NCBI GenBank assembly: GCA_022708385.1
Contig: JAKIYU010000122.1
Coordinates: 1-7,632, forward strand
Source: Bacteroidota bacterium
GTDB taxonomy: Bacteria; Bacteroidota; Bacteroidia; Bacteroidales; PXBB01
Direction of reading: 5' to 3'
DNA length: 7,632 nt
Part shown: in pieces, positions 1-6,236 of the stretch
How the letters are laid out: every line of letters begins with the position of its first letter
Position numbering within the stretch: the stretch's first letter is position 1
Program-made: the position numbers and the translations under genes
The notes under the pieces: model-generated
What the model saw: the letters and a program-made list of their open reading frames with translations, nothing else
The model's database searches: none
What the model was told of the DNA's origin: nothing

Positions 1-78
1 TTTCTGAATGGTTTAACTTTAATATTCGCATAATTTTTACTTTTAAATTTATGCAAATATACAATTTTTTTAATATTA
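1..78. other. AT-rich non-coding left edge
   Basis: This stretch is very AT-rich and carries no supportable gene. The frame of the downstream gene stays open back to position 34 and would read as a short hydrophobic run, but it has no ATG, so I regard this as a product of base composition. A short ATG reading frame at 51-98 has no recognisable character. On the minus strand, positions 54-61 read TATATTTG, which fits the Bacteroidota -7 consensus TAnnTTTG and would drive a gene leaving the window to the left. I found no matching -33 TTTG, so this is only a hint. Confidence 0.4.
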
Positions 79-837
79 TTGATAGCGGTTTATTATGAAA
101 CACAATTTCCGGCCATGGCATGGACACATGGAGGCGAATTTGCTATAATAAGGAGTGTTATCGATTTCGATTTGTCGTTTATTCCTGCAAATTCTGCTGT
201 AACTAATGCCTTGCTTTCGCTTTATGCCATAGACAACAATCTGGGAGAAGGATATCATTACGGCGTCAATAATGCATGGCTCGAAAGAATTATTTCACCT
301 TGGGATGAATTTACAGTGACTTGGAACAACCAACCTGCCACAACCACACAAAACCGAGTAGCTCTTGCGGCTTCAACAAGTCCTACTCAGAACTATACAG
401 ATATAAACATTACCACCCTGATGCAGGATATTCTATCAAACCCCACTTCCGGTTATGGCATCATGCTAAAGTTGCAGGACGAAACTGTTTACCGCAACCT
501 TAACTTTTGTTCGAGCGACCATGCCAATCCGGCACTGAGGCCAAAACTTTATATTTGTTATACACTGCCTGATATCGGCATGAATGACCATGTTCCGATT
601 AATAACTTAAATGTTTTCCCCATCCCTGCTACTGAAGTTATATATTTTAAATATACAGGTGCTAATATAGGTAGTATGGGAATTGTCGTTTCAAATATAC
701 TCGGTCAAGTTGTAATGCAAATAGCTTCGGAATCATTTGTTAATGAACTTAATATCAGCCACTTAAACCCCGGACTGTATTTCTATAATGCTATTATTGA
801 CGGCAAAAGATTTTCAGGGAAGTTTATCAAAAATTAA
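79..837 (+). CDS. 5'-truncated secreted protein: DNRLRE/CBM96-like domain with T9SS type A sorting tail
   Basis: Residues 10-162 (numbered from a TTG codon at 79) match the later two-thirds of the DNRLRE (CBM96-like) beta-sandwich domain of Bacteroidota secreted proteins. Landmarks are AMAWTHGG, the RSVIDFDLSFIPANS strand, SPWDEFTVTWNNQP, and SSDHANPALRPKL at the domain end. Residues 176-252 form a T9SS type A C-terminal sorting domain (NVFPIPATEVIYF, NILGQVV, LNISHLNPGLYFY, FSGKFIKN), so the ancestral protein was exported and then carried across the outer membrane by the T9SS. The first strand of the domain and any signal peptide are missing: readable homology begins at about ETQF, right after AT-rich sequence. 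The TTG start is only the first possible start and has no signal peptide behind it. As it stands, the product could not enter the Sec pathway, so this is probably a gene remnant. The exact ligand is unknown. Confidence 0.75.
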   Translation: MIAVYYETQFPAMAWTHGGEFAIIRSVIDFDLSFIPANSAVTNALLSLYAIDNNLGEGYHYGVNNAWLERIISPWDEFTVTWNNQPATTTQNRVALAASTSPTQNYTDINITTLMQDILSNPTSGYGIMLKLQDETVYRNLNFCSSDHANPALRPKLYICYTLPDIGMNDHVPINNLNVFPIPATEVIYFKYTGANIGSMGIVVSNILGQVVMQIASESFVNELNISHLNPGLYFYNAIIDGKRFSGKFIKN

Positions 838-854
838 GTGAACTAAAATATTTA

Positions 855-922
855 GTGAGCTAAAATGCCTAAAATGAAATACTTGACAAAATATTTTAAA
901 TATTTTAGGCACTTTAGTTCAC
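855..922. terminator. Long imperfect hairpin between convergent genes
   Basis: Positions 855-875 and 902-922 form a 21-bp inverted repeat with two differences, one of which is a wobble in RNA, around a 26-base AT-rich loop. The core GCCTAAAAT/ATTTTAGGC is perfect. An outer GTGAACTAAA at 838-847 also has complementary copies in the right arm, where ACTTTAGTTC occurs twice in tandem (911-920, 921-930). It lies just after the stop at 837 and before the stop at 987 of the convergent gene, so a bidirectional terminator is the simplest reading. No clean T-run follows directly, and the arms belong to the repeat family also seen at 6398-6480, so it may equally be repeat-derived. Confidence 0.45.
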
Positions 923-959
923 TTTAGTTCACTCTTAAATGCATCCAGACTCAATTTCT

Positions 960-988
960 AACTTCACACTTTAAACTTCAAACTTCTT
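960..988 (-). repeat. Dispersed intergenic repeat, copy 1
   Basis: Read on the minus strand this 29-base segment is built from GAAGTTTGAAGTTTAAAGTG and then TGAAGTT. It matches 6207-6234 with one indel and one substitution, and more loosely the reverse strand of 6457-6480. It overlaps the stop codon of the OmpA-family gene (987-989). The units are GAAGTTT/GAAGTGT heptamers. Its function is unknown. Confidence 0.7.
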
Positions 989-3077
989 AATTCTTCACAA
1001 TCTCAAACTCCGTCCTTCTGTTCTGCTGGCGGCCTTCGGCGTTGTCGTTACTGGCAATGGGTTTCTTGGGACCGTAACCTTTTGCTGTGAGACGTGCCTT
1101 GCTGATACCTTTTTGCACCAGGTAATTAACAACCGCATTGGCCCTGTCCTCCGACAGTTTTATGTTGTAGGCTTCACCCCCTACATTGTCGGTGTGGCCA
1201 GAAATCTCGACGCACAGGTTGGGCGCATAGTTGAGAAGCTCTATCAGGCGTGTCAGCTCCGAGGTGGATTCAGGGCGTAATTTGCTTTGACCCGAATCGA
1301 AGAATATATTTTTAAGGATAACCTTACTGCCGATGGCTATATTTTTCAGGTAAATATCTTTCTCAATAAGCTGGTAATCACTAAGTTCTGGTAGGTCGAA
1401 ATTTTCGGAATGAAACAGGTAACCCTCGGCCTTAACAGCAATACCGTAATTAACCCCAGATGGCAGAGAGACCAGGAATTTGCCTGTAAGTTCATTTGAA
1501 TGGAAAAGGGCGACCATTTGGTTCTTCACATTGTCGTATATCTCAATATCAGCCAGTACAGGTTTTTTAGTGAAGTCGTCGAGAATACGGCCTTTAAGAA
1601 TTGTCAGGTTCATGGTAATCACTTCCACGGGCGGCTCGGGTTTTATTTCGCGTATGGGCTGTGCTATGCTTGCCAACAACTGGTCTTCATTGTCAACCAT
1701 ATTGGGCTTTTCAGGCCCCAGAAAGCGCATGCGGTAAATATCCCACTCGCCTTCGCCTCCTTCACGGTTAGATGTAACATAAGCATACTTGCCGTTGGCA
1801 GTTATAGTGAAGTATTTTTCATCGTAGGGTGTATTGATAGGATAACCCATATTTTCAGGCTTGGACCAAATACCATCTTTCCCCTGTACAGTTTTAAAAA
1901 TATCGTAGCCCCCCATGGAATTATGTCCTTTCGAACTAAAATACATGGTCTTGCCATCGGGATGGTAATAAATAGCGCCTTCATCAAGGGGGGTGTACAG
2001 GTCGTAGCCAATACGCTGGCCTTTACCCCACTGATTGCGTTTACGGTCCATGATACCGCTGAAAAAGATGTCGGGATTGCCCATCTGGTCAGAAATAAAA
2101 TAAATCTTTATGCCATCGTGCGAAAAGCTGGCCTGCGTTTCGTTAAAAGTGGTGTTAATGGTAGTGGGCATCACTATCGGGTCACCCCATTTGTCGCGCA
2201 CCAGTTTGCTCTCGTAAATATTGCTGTTATTGCCGGCATCCACCTTATGCAGGTACATCTGCTGACCATCGGGCGAAAGAGCTACCGCTTCGTCGTGCCC
2301 GTCGGTGTTCAATGGAGGCCCCATGTTTACAGGCTTTTGCCATTTGCCGTCTTTCTTATACATAATGTAAACATCCGAAAAATATTTCCCATCCACATCT
2401 TTTTTGCCTCCTGTAGCATCAGGACGGCGTGAATTGAATATCATAAACTCCTCATCGGCCGTAATTGAAGCACTATAATCGGAATAAGGGGTATTGATAT
2501 CTTCCATATTGCTTACAAACACCCGCACCGGTTTTTCGAAAAGCTTTTTGGCATTTTGTGTGTCAAGAATTTCGTTTTTCAGAGCCCGTTTGGTATTCTG
2601 AAGCTGTTTTTTGCTTAAAGTTAATTGATATTCCTTATAGCTTTCAACAGCCTTATCATATTCGTTCAGGTATTTATACGATTGTGCCAAAAGGTAATAA
2701 GCGTCGGCATCAATATTTTCCTCGTCAAGGCTGATGGCTTTTTCTAAATGTGCGGCCGCTTTCGATTTTTCCCAGGTGTTGAGGTAGCATTTACCCAGAT
2801 TAAAGTTTAGTTCACTGTTGTTTGGGTTGAATTTCTGTGCATCAAGATAGTTTGTTAAGGCTTGTTCGTAATAAAAAATAGCAAGATTTTCCTTTTTTTC
2901 TTCAATGGCTTTTTCGGCCTGCTTTAAAAAACCATCGCCTTTTTTAATGCTTTCCAAAGCCTGTTTAAGACCTTCACTGTTATCTTTAAAATTTTTCGAC
3001 TTAAATTCTATATTTTGTGCATTTAAACAAGTTGTGGCCAATAAGGTTGTAAATAAAATATATAGTACTTTTTTCAT
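987..3077 (-). CDS. PorE-like OmpA-family envelope protein (TPR, PD40 propeller, regulatory-like domain, OmpA C-domain)
   Basis: The 696-residue product is predicted to be periplasmic or outer-membrane-associated and to grip peptidoglycan. Residues 1-20 are a signal peptide (MKKVLYILFTTLLA, then NAQ); the Cys at 17 lacks a good lipobox. TPR units span about 45-155 (EQALTNYLDAQKFNPNNSEL, AYYLLAQSYKYLNEYDKA). Five PD40/WD40-like blades follow (about 199-217, 260-278, 311-337, 364-393, 417-449; for example HDEAVALSPDGQQMY and YHPDGKTMYFSSKG). A carboxypeptidase-regulatory-like segment lies at about 492-577. The OmpA domain is at 588-696, with NIFFDSGQSKLRPES, SGHTDNVGG, LSEDRANAV and NRRTEFEI; D630 and R645 are the residues expected to bind the peptide stem. 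This order is that of T9SS accessory PorE of Porphyromonas, though PorE is a lipoprotein. The start at 3077 is preferred over an in-frame ATG at 3104, because only it puts the signal peptide at the N-terminus and avoids overlap with the gene before it. It follows the TPR gene by 17 bases, so it is probably co-transcribed. Confidence 0.94.
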   Translation of the reverse strand: MKKVLYILFTTLLATTCLNAQNIEFKSKNFKDNSEGLKQALESIKKGDGFLKQAEKAIEEKKENLAIFYYEQALTNYLDAQKFNPNNSELNFNLGKCYLNTWEKSKAAAHLEKAISLDEENIDADAYYLLAQSYKYLNEYDKAVESYKEYQLTLSKKQLQNTKRALKNEILDTQNAKKLFEKPVRVFVSNMEDINTPYSDYSASITADEEFMIFNSRRPDATGGKKDVDGKYFSDVYIMYKKDGKWQKPVNMGPPLNTDGHDEAVALSPDGQQMYLHKVDAGNNSNIYESKLVRDKWGDPIVMPTTINTTFNETQASFSHDGIKIYFISDQMGNPDIFFSGIMDRKRNQWGKGQRIGYDLYTPLDEGAIYYHPDGKTMYFSSKGHNSMGGYDIFKTVQGKDGIWSKPENMGYPINTPYDEKYFTITANGKYAYVTSNREGGEGEWDIYRMRFLGPEKPNMVDNEDQLLASIAQPIREIKPEPPVEVITMNLTILKGRILDDFTKKPVLADIEIYDNVKNQMVALFHSNELTGKFLVSLPSGVNYGIAVKAEGYLFHSENFDLPELSDYQLIEKDIYLKNIAIGSKVILKNIFFDSGQSKLRPESTSELTRLIELLNYAPNLCVEISGHTDNVGGEAYNIKLSEDRANAVVNYLVQKGISKARLTAKGYGPKKPIASNDNAEGRQQNRRTEFEIVKN

Positions 3078-3094
3078 AACGTCTTCAAAATTTA

Positions 3095-4192
3095 TTATTC
3101 GCACTCGGCCTGATAAAATTTTACGGCTGTTTTTTCACCCAGTTTGCCAGCAGCCGACCAGTCCTTGCAGGCGCCATTCTCATCGAAAAGGAGTTCTTTG
3201 GTATTGCCCCTGTTGAGGAATGCCGTTGCATATTTTTGATTGATTTGCAGGGCCATATCAAAGTCCTTAATGGCTTTGTCATATTCTTTGAGTTTCTGAT
3301 AGGCAATGCCTCTGTTGTTGTAGGCTATCTCATACTTGTCGTTTATGCGGATGCAACTGCTGAAATCATCAATGGCTTTCTTATAGTCTCCTTTTTCGAG
3401 GTGGATTGTGCCCCGGTTATTGTAGGCAATAAAATAATCGGGGTCGGTCGATATGCCTTTGCTATAGGCTTCAATGGCGCCGTTAAGGTCTTTGTTTTTC
3501 TTTTTGGCACTGCCCAAGTTATTATACACATAAGCCAGCCGAGGATTAATCGAAATGGCTTTTTCATAGTCGGCAATGGCGCCTTTTACATCATTGTTCA
3601 TGAGCCGTGTGCTGCCCCTGTCGTTATAGGCCTGAGCATAATCGTCCTTTAAAAGGATAGATTTGTTAAAACTTTCAAGGGCATCCTTGTAATTGCCCTG
3701 CCTGAAACGAATGCCACCCATTTCATAATAGGGCTTATAATTATCAGGCTGGCTGAACAAAATCTCCGTGTAGTCTTCCACAGCCTTTTCAAGATCATTC
3801 ATAGCCAGCGATACTTCTGCCCGTTTGAACAACGCTTTGATATTATTCTCTTTTTCTATGATGGCAGAGAAACTTTTATAGGCATCCTTGTACATCTTAT
3901 TAGCATACTGGGCGATACCCAGATTATACCAGGCCATAATAAAATCGGGGCGAATTTTTACAGCGTCCTGAAAACTCTTTATGGCTTCTGAATATTGCTT
4001 TTTATCAAAAAACGACAAACCGGTATTATAGGCTTGCTGCGATTCCTTTAGCGTTCGGGCATCCATGTTGAGGGCGGCAATGGAATCGCGGTATCGTATC
4101 TCTTCGGGTGTCAGAAAAGGTTCATTCTCCTGCGCACTTAGTAATGATACAAATAAAACAATAATATGGGTCAGAAATAGGCGTCCTGTCAT
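3095..4192 (-). CDS. Exported tetratricopeptide-repeat protein
   Basis: This is a 365-residue TPR protein, probably a periplasmic or surface scaffold. Residues 1-20 are a signal peptide (MTGRLFLTHIIVLFVSLLSA, then Q). After a short linker there are eight consecutive 34-residue TPR units from about 54 to 325, with typical starts such as AYNTGLSFFDKKQYSEAI, YNNLGSAKKKNKDLNGAI, YNNRGTIHLEKGDYKKAI and YNNRGIAYQKLKEYDKAI. A ninth partial unit (about 325-365, GACKDWSAAGKLGEKTAVKF) is the capping end often seen in Bacteroidota TPR proteins. There is no catalytic domain, so the role is protein binding; the partner is not visible. It is the first gene of a two-gene unit with the PorE-like protein, which has its own TPRs, suggesting that the pair works together in the envelope. 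No clear -33/-7 promoter is visible in the AT-rich stretch upstream of it. Confidence 0.94.
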   Translation of the reverse strand: MTGRLFLTHIIVLFVSLLSAQENEPFLTPEEIRYRDSIAALNMDARTLKESQQAYNTGLSFFDKKQYSEAIKSFQDAVKIRPDFIMAWYNLGIAQYANKMYKDAYKSFSAIIEKENNIKALFKRAEVSLAMNDLEKAVEDYTEILFSQPDNYKPYYEMGGIRFRQGNYKDALESFNKSILLKDDYAQAYNDRGSTRLMNNDVKGAIADYEKAISINPRLAYVYNNLGSAKKKNKDLNGAIEAYSKGISTDPDYFIAYNNRGTIHLEKGDYKKAIDDFSSCIRINDKYEIAYNNRGIAYQKLKEYDKAIKDFDMALQINQKYATAFLNRGNTKELLFDENGACKDWSAAGKLGEKTAVKFYQAECE

Positions 4193-4423
4193 AGCTCTTC
4201 TTTTTTAATTATCAGAACGCTAAAATAAAAAATGTTTTTTTAAAATGAGGGGAGCTTAGATTTTTTATTTTTTAACAAATGCTCTTATAAACACATAAAC
4301 ACTAAGTCTAATATAACAAGAATATCTTAGTTTAATCAATTATCGGTAATTGAGTTTATAATTTAACCAGTATTTAAAAATTTATAAAATTTCTAATATA
4401 CCTTCTGTGAAAAACAGAATTAA
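4193..4423. other. AT-rich gap upstream of the TPR/OmpA unit
   Basis: These 231 bases carry no supportable gene. They should contain the promoter of the leftward TPR/OmpA unit, but I find no clear TTTG and TAnnTTTG pair on the minus strand; TATTCTTG at 4322-4329 is a one-mismatch candidate for the -7 box. A purine-rich GAAGAG just upstream of the TPR start could serve as a weak ribosome site. Confidence 0.5.
4403..4419 (-). terminator. Possible short terminator hairpin after the lipoprotein remnant
   Basis: TTCTGT (4403-4408) and ACAGAA (4414-4419) form a perfect 6-bp stem with a 5-base loop, four bases past the TAA at 4424-4426 on the minus strand. No immediate T-run follows, so the call rests mainly on its position directly behind the remnant's stop codon. 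Confidence 0.3.
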
Positions 4424-4873
4424 TTATTTCTTTTTTATGAATAAAAGTTTGGTTATAGGGCAGATAGCCTCGTGTACTGTATAACGCACTTCTGCTTTCA
4501 TACCATCTTTTATGGGCGACAACCACCACTCCACTTCTTTTTCGTGTATAAGGACACCAGGAAATATTGTGCTTATTATACTGCATCCAAGCCGGTAAGC
4601 TATACCTGTCTTTTCATGATAAATTTTTTCGTACAAGTTTGCCGTTCGAAAACAAAGCACTGCCAATATTACCGCTGACAGTTTTGTCGGCTTTTATATT
4701 TATGGCTACAGTTGCAAGACCGGGAGTAAATTCAAATTTCATCCAGCGTGGCTCGGTACACACCACTACCTTATGCCTGGCAGTTTCTCACTGTCGTGTC
4801 CAATCGGTTGGAGCACCCCACTTGCTGCATGAACAAAGAAATAAGAATATGAATGTCAAAATACTGCATACAT
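4424..4873 (-). pseudogene. Decayed small lipoprotein gene (two frameshifts, one in-frame TGA)
   Basis: The minus strand reads as one continuous protein of about 149 residues if three lesions are repaired. The ATG at 4873 gives MYAVF. Adding one T to the T4 run at 4858-4861 continues as LTFIFLFLCSC, a lipoprotein signal with a Cys acceptor, then SKWGAPTDWTRQ. A TGA at 4788-4790 interrupts the frame, which continues with protein-like sequence: ETARHKVVVCTEPRWMKFEF, TPGLATVAINIKADKTVSGN and IGSALFSNGKLVRK. Removing one A from the A6 run at 4624-4629 then joins this to IYHEKTGIAYRLG, EVEWWLSPIKDGMKAEVRYT and ICPITKLLFIKKK, ending at TAA (4424-4426). Without the indel the frame hits TGA at 4614-4616. 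I do not recognise the family. The segments fit end to end with no loss of protein character, which is hard to explain by chance. Homopolymer sequencing errors could explain the two indels but not easily the TGA. Confidence 0.7.
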
Positions 4874-4912
4874 GGTAATATGTAGATTTTTTTAAAAAAT
4901 TGAATTTATTTT

Positions 4913-4972
4913 GAAATAATAAATTATTTCGCTGAAATAATTTATTCTAATGTTAAACAAACATTTTATTTC
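4913..4972. promoter_or_regulatory. Repeated GAAATAAT half-sites upstream of the nitroreductase gene
   Basis: GAAATAAT (4913-4920) and ATTATTTC (4923-4930) form a perfect inverted repeat with a 2-base spacer. GAAATAAT recurs at 4934-4941 and is followed by a partial inverse, TTATTC (4942-4947). TTTATTTC, the inverse of GAAATAAA, lies at 4965-4972. This spaced, alternating pattern suggests a regulator-binding region between the lipoprotein remnant and the nitroreductase promoter, but AT-rich sequence makes such repeats easier to obtain by chance. The regulator is unknown. Confidence 0.35.
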
Positions 4973-4994
4973 AGTGTAAAAAAAAATTGTTAAA

Positions 4995-5023
4995 TTTCAT
5001 GAATAAATCAATTATTATCTTTG
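4995..5023 (+). promoter_or_regulatory. Bacteroidota-type promoter for the nitroreductase gene
   Basis: TATCTTTG at 5016-5023 matches the Bacteroidota -7 consensus TAnnTTTG exactly. The -33 element is weak: TTTC at 4995-4998 sits 17 bases upstream, and the better TTG at 4987-4989 is too far away. The implied transcript start near 5030 would leave a leader of about 17 bases before the ATG at 5047. This supports the ATG at 5047 as the true start, because an upstream in-frame TTG at 4987 would put the promoter inside the coding region. Confidence 0.6.
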
Positions 5024-5046
5024 CCCAAAAATCAAAAATTACACCC

Positions 5047-5799
5047 ATGAACACATGCGATACCCTGCTGAAACACCGCAGCATAAGGCAATACAAGAGC
5101 GACGCCATAGCAGACGACATACTCGAAAAAATCCTGATAGCCGCTTCGCGGGGAGCGACCACAGGCAATATGCAACTCTACAGCATTATTGTTACCAGAG
5201 ATGAAGCCCGTCGCAAAGTCCTTTGCCCCCTGCATTTTGGTCAGAAAATGGTGGAACAGGCCCCTGTGATACTTACCTTTTGTGCCGACCTTAACCGATT
5301 CCATCAATGGTGCGAAGCCCGTAATGCCGAAAAGATTTACGATAATTTTCTGTGGTTTTATAATGGCACTATCGATGCTGTAATTGCTGCCCAGAATGCT
5401 GTGTTAGCTGCCGAAGACTTGGGCCTTGGCACCTGCTATCTGGGTACAACAACTTATATGGCACCGCAGATAATCGAATTCTTCAACCTCCCTCAAGGGG
5501 TAGTGCCTGTTACCACTGTAGTTTTAGGTTATCCGGCCGAAAACCCTCCCCTGACCGACCGCCTGCCCCTGGAAGCCGTAGTTCACGACGAAACCTATAC
5601 AGACTATACTTCAGAAACCATCGACAAGCTTTACAGTGAAAAAGAAAGTTTACCGCTTACAGCTGAGCTTGTTAAAACCAATCAGGTCGAAAATCTGGCA
5701 CAGGTTTTCACTTTAAAGAGGTATAAAAAGCAGGACAACATACATACCTCAAATATATTCCTCGATACAATTAAAAATCAAGGCTTTTTCCATTCGTAG
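5047..5799 (+). CDS. NfsA-like FMN-dependent nitroreductase family protein
   Basis: The 250-residue product is a cytoplasmic flavoprotein of the nitroreductase superfamily, expected to use NAD(P)H to reduce nitro-aromatics, quinones or similar acceptors by two-electron steps. Residues 9-16 (KHRSIRQY) are the arginine-rich FMN-phosphate site; AASRGATTGNMQLYSIIV (32-49) is the second flavin-contacting segment. The block 115-180 (AQNAVLAAEDLGLGTCYLG, VVPVTTVVLGYPAENPPLTD) with the RLPLEAVVH extension is typical of the NfsA/FRP branch. The C-terminal NLAQVFTLKRYKKQDN and NQGFF fit as well, and the length is normal for the branch. The start at 5047 is preferred because the family begins just before the HRSIR motif and an exact -7 box precedes it. 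It stands alone on the plus strand and converges on the cupin gene. The true substrate cannot be read from the sequence. Confidence 0.93.
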   Translation: MNTCDTLLKHRSIRQYKSDAIADDILEKILIAASRGATTGNMQLYSIIVTRDEARRKVLCPLHFGQKMVEQAPVILTFCADLNRFHQWCEARNAEKIYDNFLWFYNGTIDAVIAAQNAVLAAEDLGLGTCYLGTTTYMAPQIIEFFNLPQGVVPVTTVVLGYPAENPPLTDRLPLEAVVHDETYTDYTSETIDKLYSEKESLPLTAELVKTNQVENLAQVFTLKRYKKQDNIHTSNIFLDTIKNQGFFHS

Positions 5800-5851
5800 G
5801 TATCTCAGGCTAAAGCTGTACTCCTGTAAAGGATATATTGAAAAAATCAAG

Positions 5852-5874
5852 TGATAAACTACTTCGATTTTATC
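5852..5874 (-). terminator. Possible terminator at the end of the cupin gene
   Basis: TGATAAA (5852-5858) and TTTATCA (5868-5874) form a perfect 7-bp stem with a 9-base loop that includes the cupin stop codon. On the minus strand the stem is followed, after a few bases, by a run of six T (A6 at 5841-5846 on the plus strand). The stem is AT-rich and therefore weak. It lies in the 59-base convergent gap with the nitroreductase gene. Confidence 0.35.
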
Positions 5875-6191
5875 ATGGTAAGCACCATTTTAAACTTCTC
5901 AATGGCATTTACTGCATGCGGTATGTCTGCCGGCATAATTATGCTTTCGCCTTCTTTCAGAATGTATGCCTGCCGGTTGATAATAATCTCAGCCTGTCCT
6001 TCAATAACCTGAATCATGGCATCGAAAGGGGCCGTGTGCTCGCTCAGGTTTTGACCTTTGTCGAACGAGAACAAAGTGACATTTCCCGTTTCCTTTTTAA
6101 GAATTATCTTGCTCACGACAGAGCCTGATGCATAATCAATTTCATCTTTAAACCTGAAGGTTTTTGATTTGTTAAATTCGTTGGTTATCAT
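5859..6191 (-). CDS. Small single-domain cupin protein
   Basis: This is a 110-residue cupin_2-type beta-barrel with no other domain and no signal peptide. Motif 1 is at residues 46-65 (GQNLSEHTAPFDAMIQVIEG) and motif 2 at 81-94 (GESIIMPADIPHAV). His52 and His92 are kept, but the usual second His of HxH is Ala54 and the usual Glu position is Ala58, with Asp57 nearby, so a classic three-His/one-Glu metal site is not expected. The SEHTAPFDA signature is shared by a widespread group of small anaerobe cupins of unknown role. The reading frame is open further upstream to an ATG at 6398, but that extension translates intergenic repeats (the GAAGTTT units and a hairpin), so the ATG at 6191, with AT-rich sequence just before it, is chosen. 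It lies downstream of hcp on the same strand after 292 bases. A link to nitrosative or redox stress is inferred from context only. Confidence 0.87.
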   Translation of the reverse strand: MITNEFNKSKTFRFKDEIDYASGSVVSKIILKKETGNVTLFSFDKGQNLSEHTAPFDAMIQVIEGQAEIIINRQAYILKEGESIIMPADIPHAVNAIEKFKMVLTMIKSK

Positions 6192-6206
6192 AAGTTTAAT
6201 TTTTTT

Positions 6207-6234
6207 AAGAGTTTGAAGTTTGAAGTGTGAAGTT
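6207..6234 (+). repeat. Dispersed intergenic repeat, copy 2
   Basis: The segment reads AAGA, GTTTGAAGTT, TGAAGTGTGA, AGTT. It nearly equals the minus strand of 960-988 (one indel, one substitution). Positions 6215-6233 (GAAGTTTGAAGTGTGAAGT) are the exact reverse complement of 6457-6475. It sits about 15 bases upstream of the cupin start. Confidence 0.7.
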
Positions 6235-6236
6235 TG

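Noticed and set aside
838..986. CRISPR-like array
   Set aside because: The units are about 10 bases, lie directly beside one another or inverted, and lack regular unique spacers or cas genes.
1500..2432. 310-codon open frame on the plus strand inside the OmpA-family gene
   Set aside because: It is fully antisense to a gene with five PD40 blades, a signal peptide and an OmpA domain; its translation has no recognisable domain and is a frame shadow.
3078..3104. Longer start for the OmpA-family protein
   Set aside because: It would add nine residues before a clear signal peptide and overlap the TPR gene; the ATG at 3077 fits better.
4424..4873. TGA read as an amino acid (alternative genetic code)
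   Set aside because: The remnant also needs two indels, and the intact genes in the window use standard stops with ordinary Trp codons, so simple decay is more likely.
4567..4878. 103-codon plus-strand frame
   Set aside because: It is antisense to the lipoprotein remnant, whose minus-strand reading is far more protein-like (lipobox signal, ordered segments); the plus-strand product shows no family features.
4987..5046. Longer start (TTG) for the nitroreductase
   Set aside because: The region carries an exact -7 promoter box, and the family begins just before the HRSIR motif, which the ATG at 5047 provides.
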